DNA from: Thaumarchaeota archaeon CSP1-1
GTDB lineage: Archaea > Thermoproteota > Nitrososphaeria > Nitrososphaerales > Nitrosopumilaceae
Direction of reading: 5' to 3'
DNA length: 64,000 nt
NCBI GenBank assembly: GCA_001443365.1
Contig: LDXL01000004.1
Span: forward strand, 24,001-88,000
The position numbers and the translations under genes are program-made. Below are positions 63,748 through 64,000 of the stretch, in pieces (position 1 is the first letter of the stretch; each line of letters opens with the position of its first letter). The notes below the pieces were generated by a model. That model saw only the letters and a list, made by a program, of their open reading frames with translations, was not told the origin of the DNA and made no database searches.

Positions 63748-64000
63748 ATGTCGATCTCACTGTGGAATATTCCTAACTGGTTTAATTGGTACTGGTGGGG
63801 CCTCGATGATATAGAAAAAGAAGATCCAAATGAAGTATTTACAATAAAAGAAGAACCTGAACCAAAAAAAGAAAAACCAAAAAGAAAAGCAGCAAGAAAA
63901 AAGGCAGCATCTAAACCAAAAGAAACAATTCAGCTGATCTTGCGACCAACGATACTAGAGGAGCTAGAAAAAGAAGCACAAGGAATTGATTCTACTCTGA
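63748..64000 (+). CDS. Hypothetical protein with aromatic start and basic linker, cut by window edge
   Basis: The first 84 codons; 3' end outside the window. ATG at 63748 is the only start in frame, after a stop at 63730. It opens MSISLWNIPNWFNWYWWGLDD (six Trp in about 20 residues), continues with an acidic patch and a Lys/Ala-rich stretch (KEKPKRKAARKKAASKPK) and then helix-forming residues. No family recognised. Confidence 0.6.
   Translation, partial: MSISLWNIPNWFNWYWWGLDDIEKEDPNEVFTIKEEPEPKKEKPKRKAARKKAASKPKETIQLILRPTILEELEKEAQGIDSTL

Noticed and set aside
1-64000. CRISPR array, rRNA genes, insertion sequences, replication origin
   Set aside because: No spaced repeat array, rRNA-like stretch, transposase or cdc6/origin-type repeat was seen.

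Overview
The window is a chromosomal segment of an ammonia-oxidising archaeon of the Nitrososphaerota (Thaumarchaeota), almost certainly a Nitrosopumilus/Nitrosoarchaeum-type member of the Nitrosopumilaceae. The reasons are an archaeal ammonia monooxygenase locus in the order amoA-amoX-amoC with a divergent amoB, AT-rich DNA, tightly packed short genes, many TTG starts placed about 25 bases after a TATA box (leaderless transcripts), archaeal information-processing genes (topoisomerase VI, aIF1A, aIF2-beta, histone, RIO kinase, KEOPS subunits, eS1, eS17) and tRNA genes with introns.

Layout. 1-6971: mostly minus strand, a regulator pair, then a run encoding topoisomerase VI A and B, a KH-domain RNA-binding protein, RIO1 kinase, aIF1A, a DUF424 protein, aIF2-beta and a zinc-ribbon protein. 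7200-18500: small conserved proteins with household enzymes (DUF373, cis-prenyltransferase, Nudix, PyrF, PurA, Sua5/YrdC, THUMP protein, a ThiS/MoaD-Cgi121 fusion, S17e, TatD, histone). 18531-22502: tRNA-Cys, a predicted AIPR-type phage-defence protein, small zinc-binding and membrane proteins, tRNA-Thr. 22545-33354: GlmM-type mutase, ThiL, uS11, a PDCD5-like protein, RtcB, PurB, an asparagine-synthase-like protein, two pterin enzymes and valS. 33357-41609: secreted repeat and coiled-coil proteins, PdxS/PdxT, tRNA-Trp, aconitase, a predicted zinc protease and a Lrp-like protein. 41700-52826: a possible structured RNA, pheT/pheS, trpS, coaD-type adenylyltransferase, five tRNA-linked intervals, a B12-regulator-like protein and a frameshifted adenine methylase. 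52989-57433: the amo locus and two small membrane proteins that may be the extra archaeal AMO subunits. 57558-64000: uS15, RecJ/GAN nuclease, Pcc1, SerRS, eS1, an RNA-binding protein, a possible C/D RNA, geranylgeranyl reductase and a gene cut by the window edge.

How the genes fit together. Ammonia oxidation is the energy system. Two t6A-pathway genes (Sua5/YrdC and Cgi121) sit close together and a third (Pcc1) lies in the uS15 group. Pterin, PLP and membrane-lipid genes are present as single or paired genes. Three genes (valS, pheS, dam) are each broken by a one-base change at a homopolymer, which looks more like assembly error than gene loss. The least explained items are the fused proteins (ThiS/MoaD-Cgi121 and nuclease-like-PTPS), the B12-regulator-like protein without the cobalamin histidine motif, the doubled intron structure of tRNA-Trp and tRNA-Leu, and repeat elements placed about 35 bases upstream of both divergent amo promoters.
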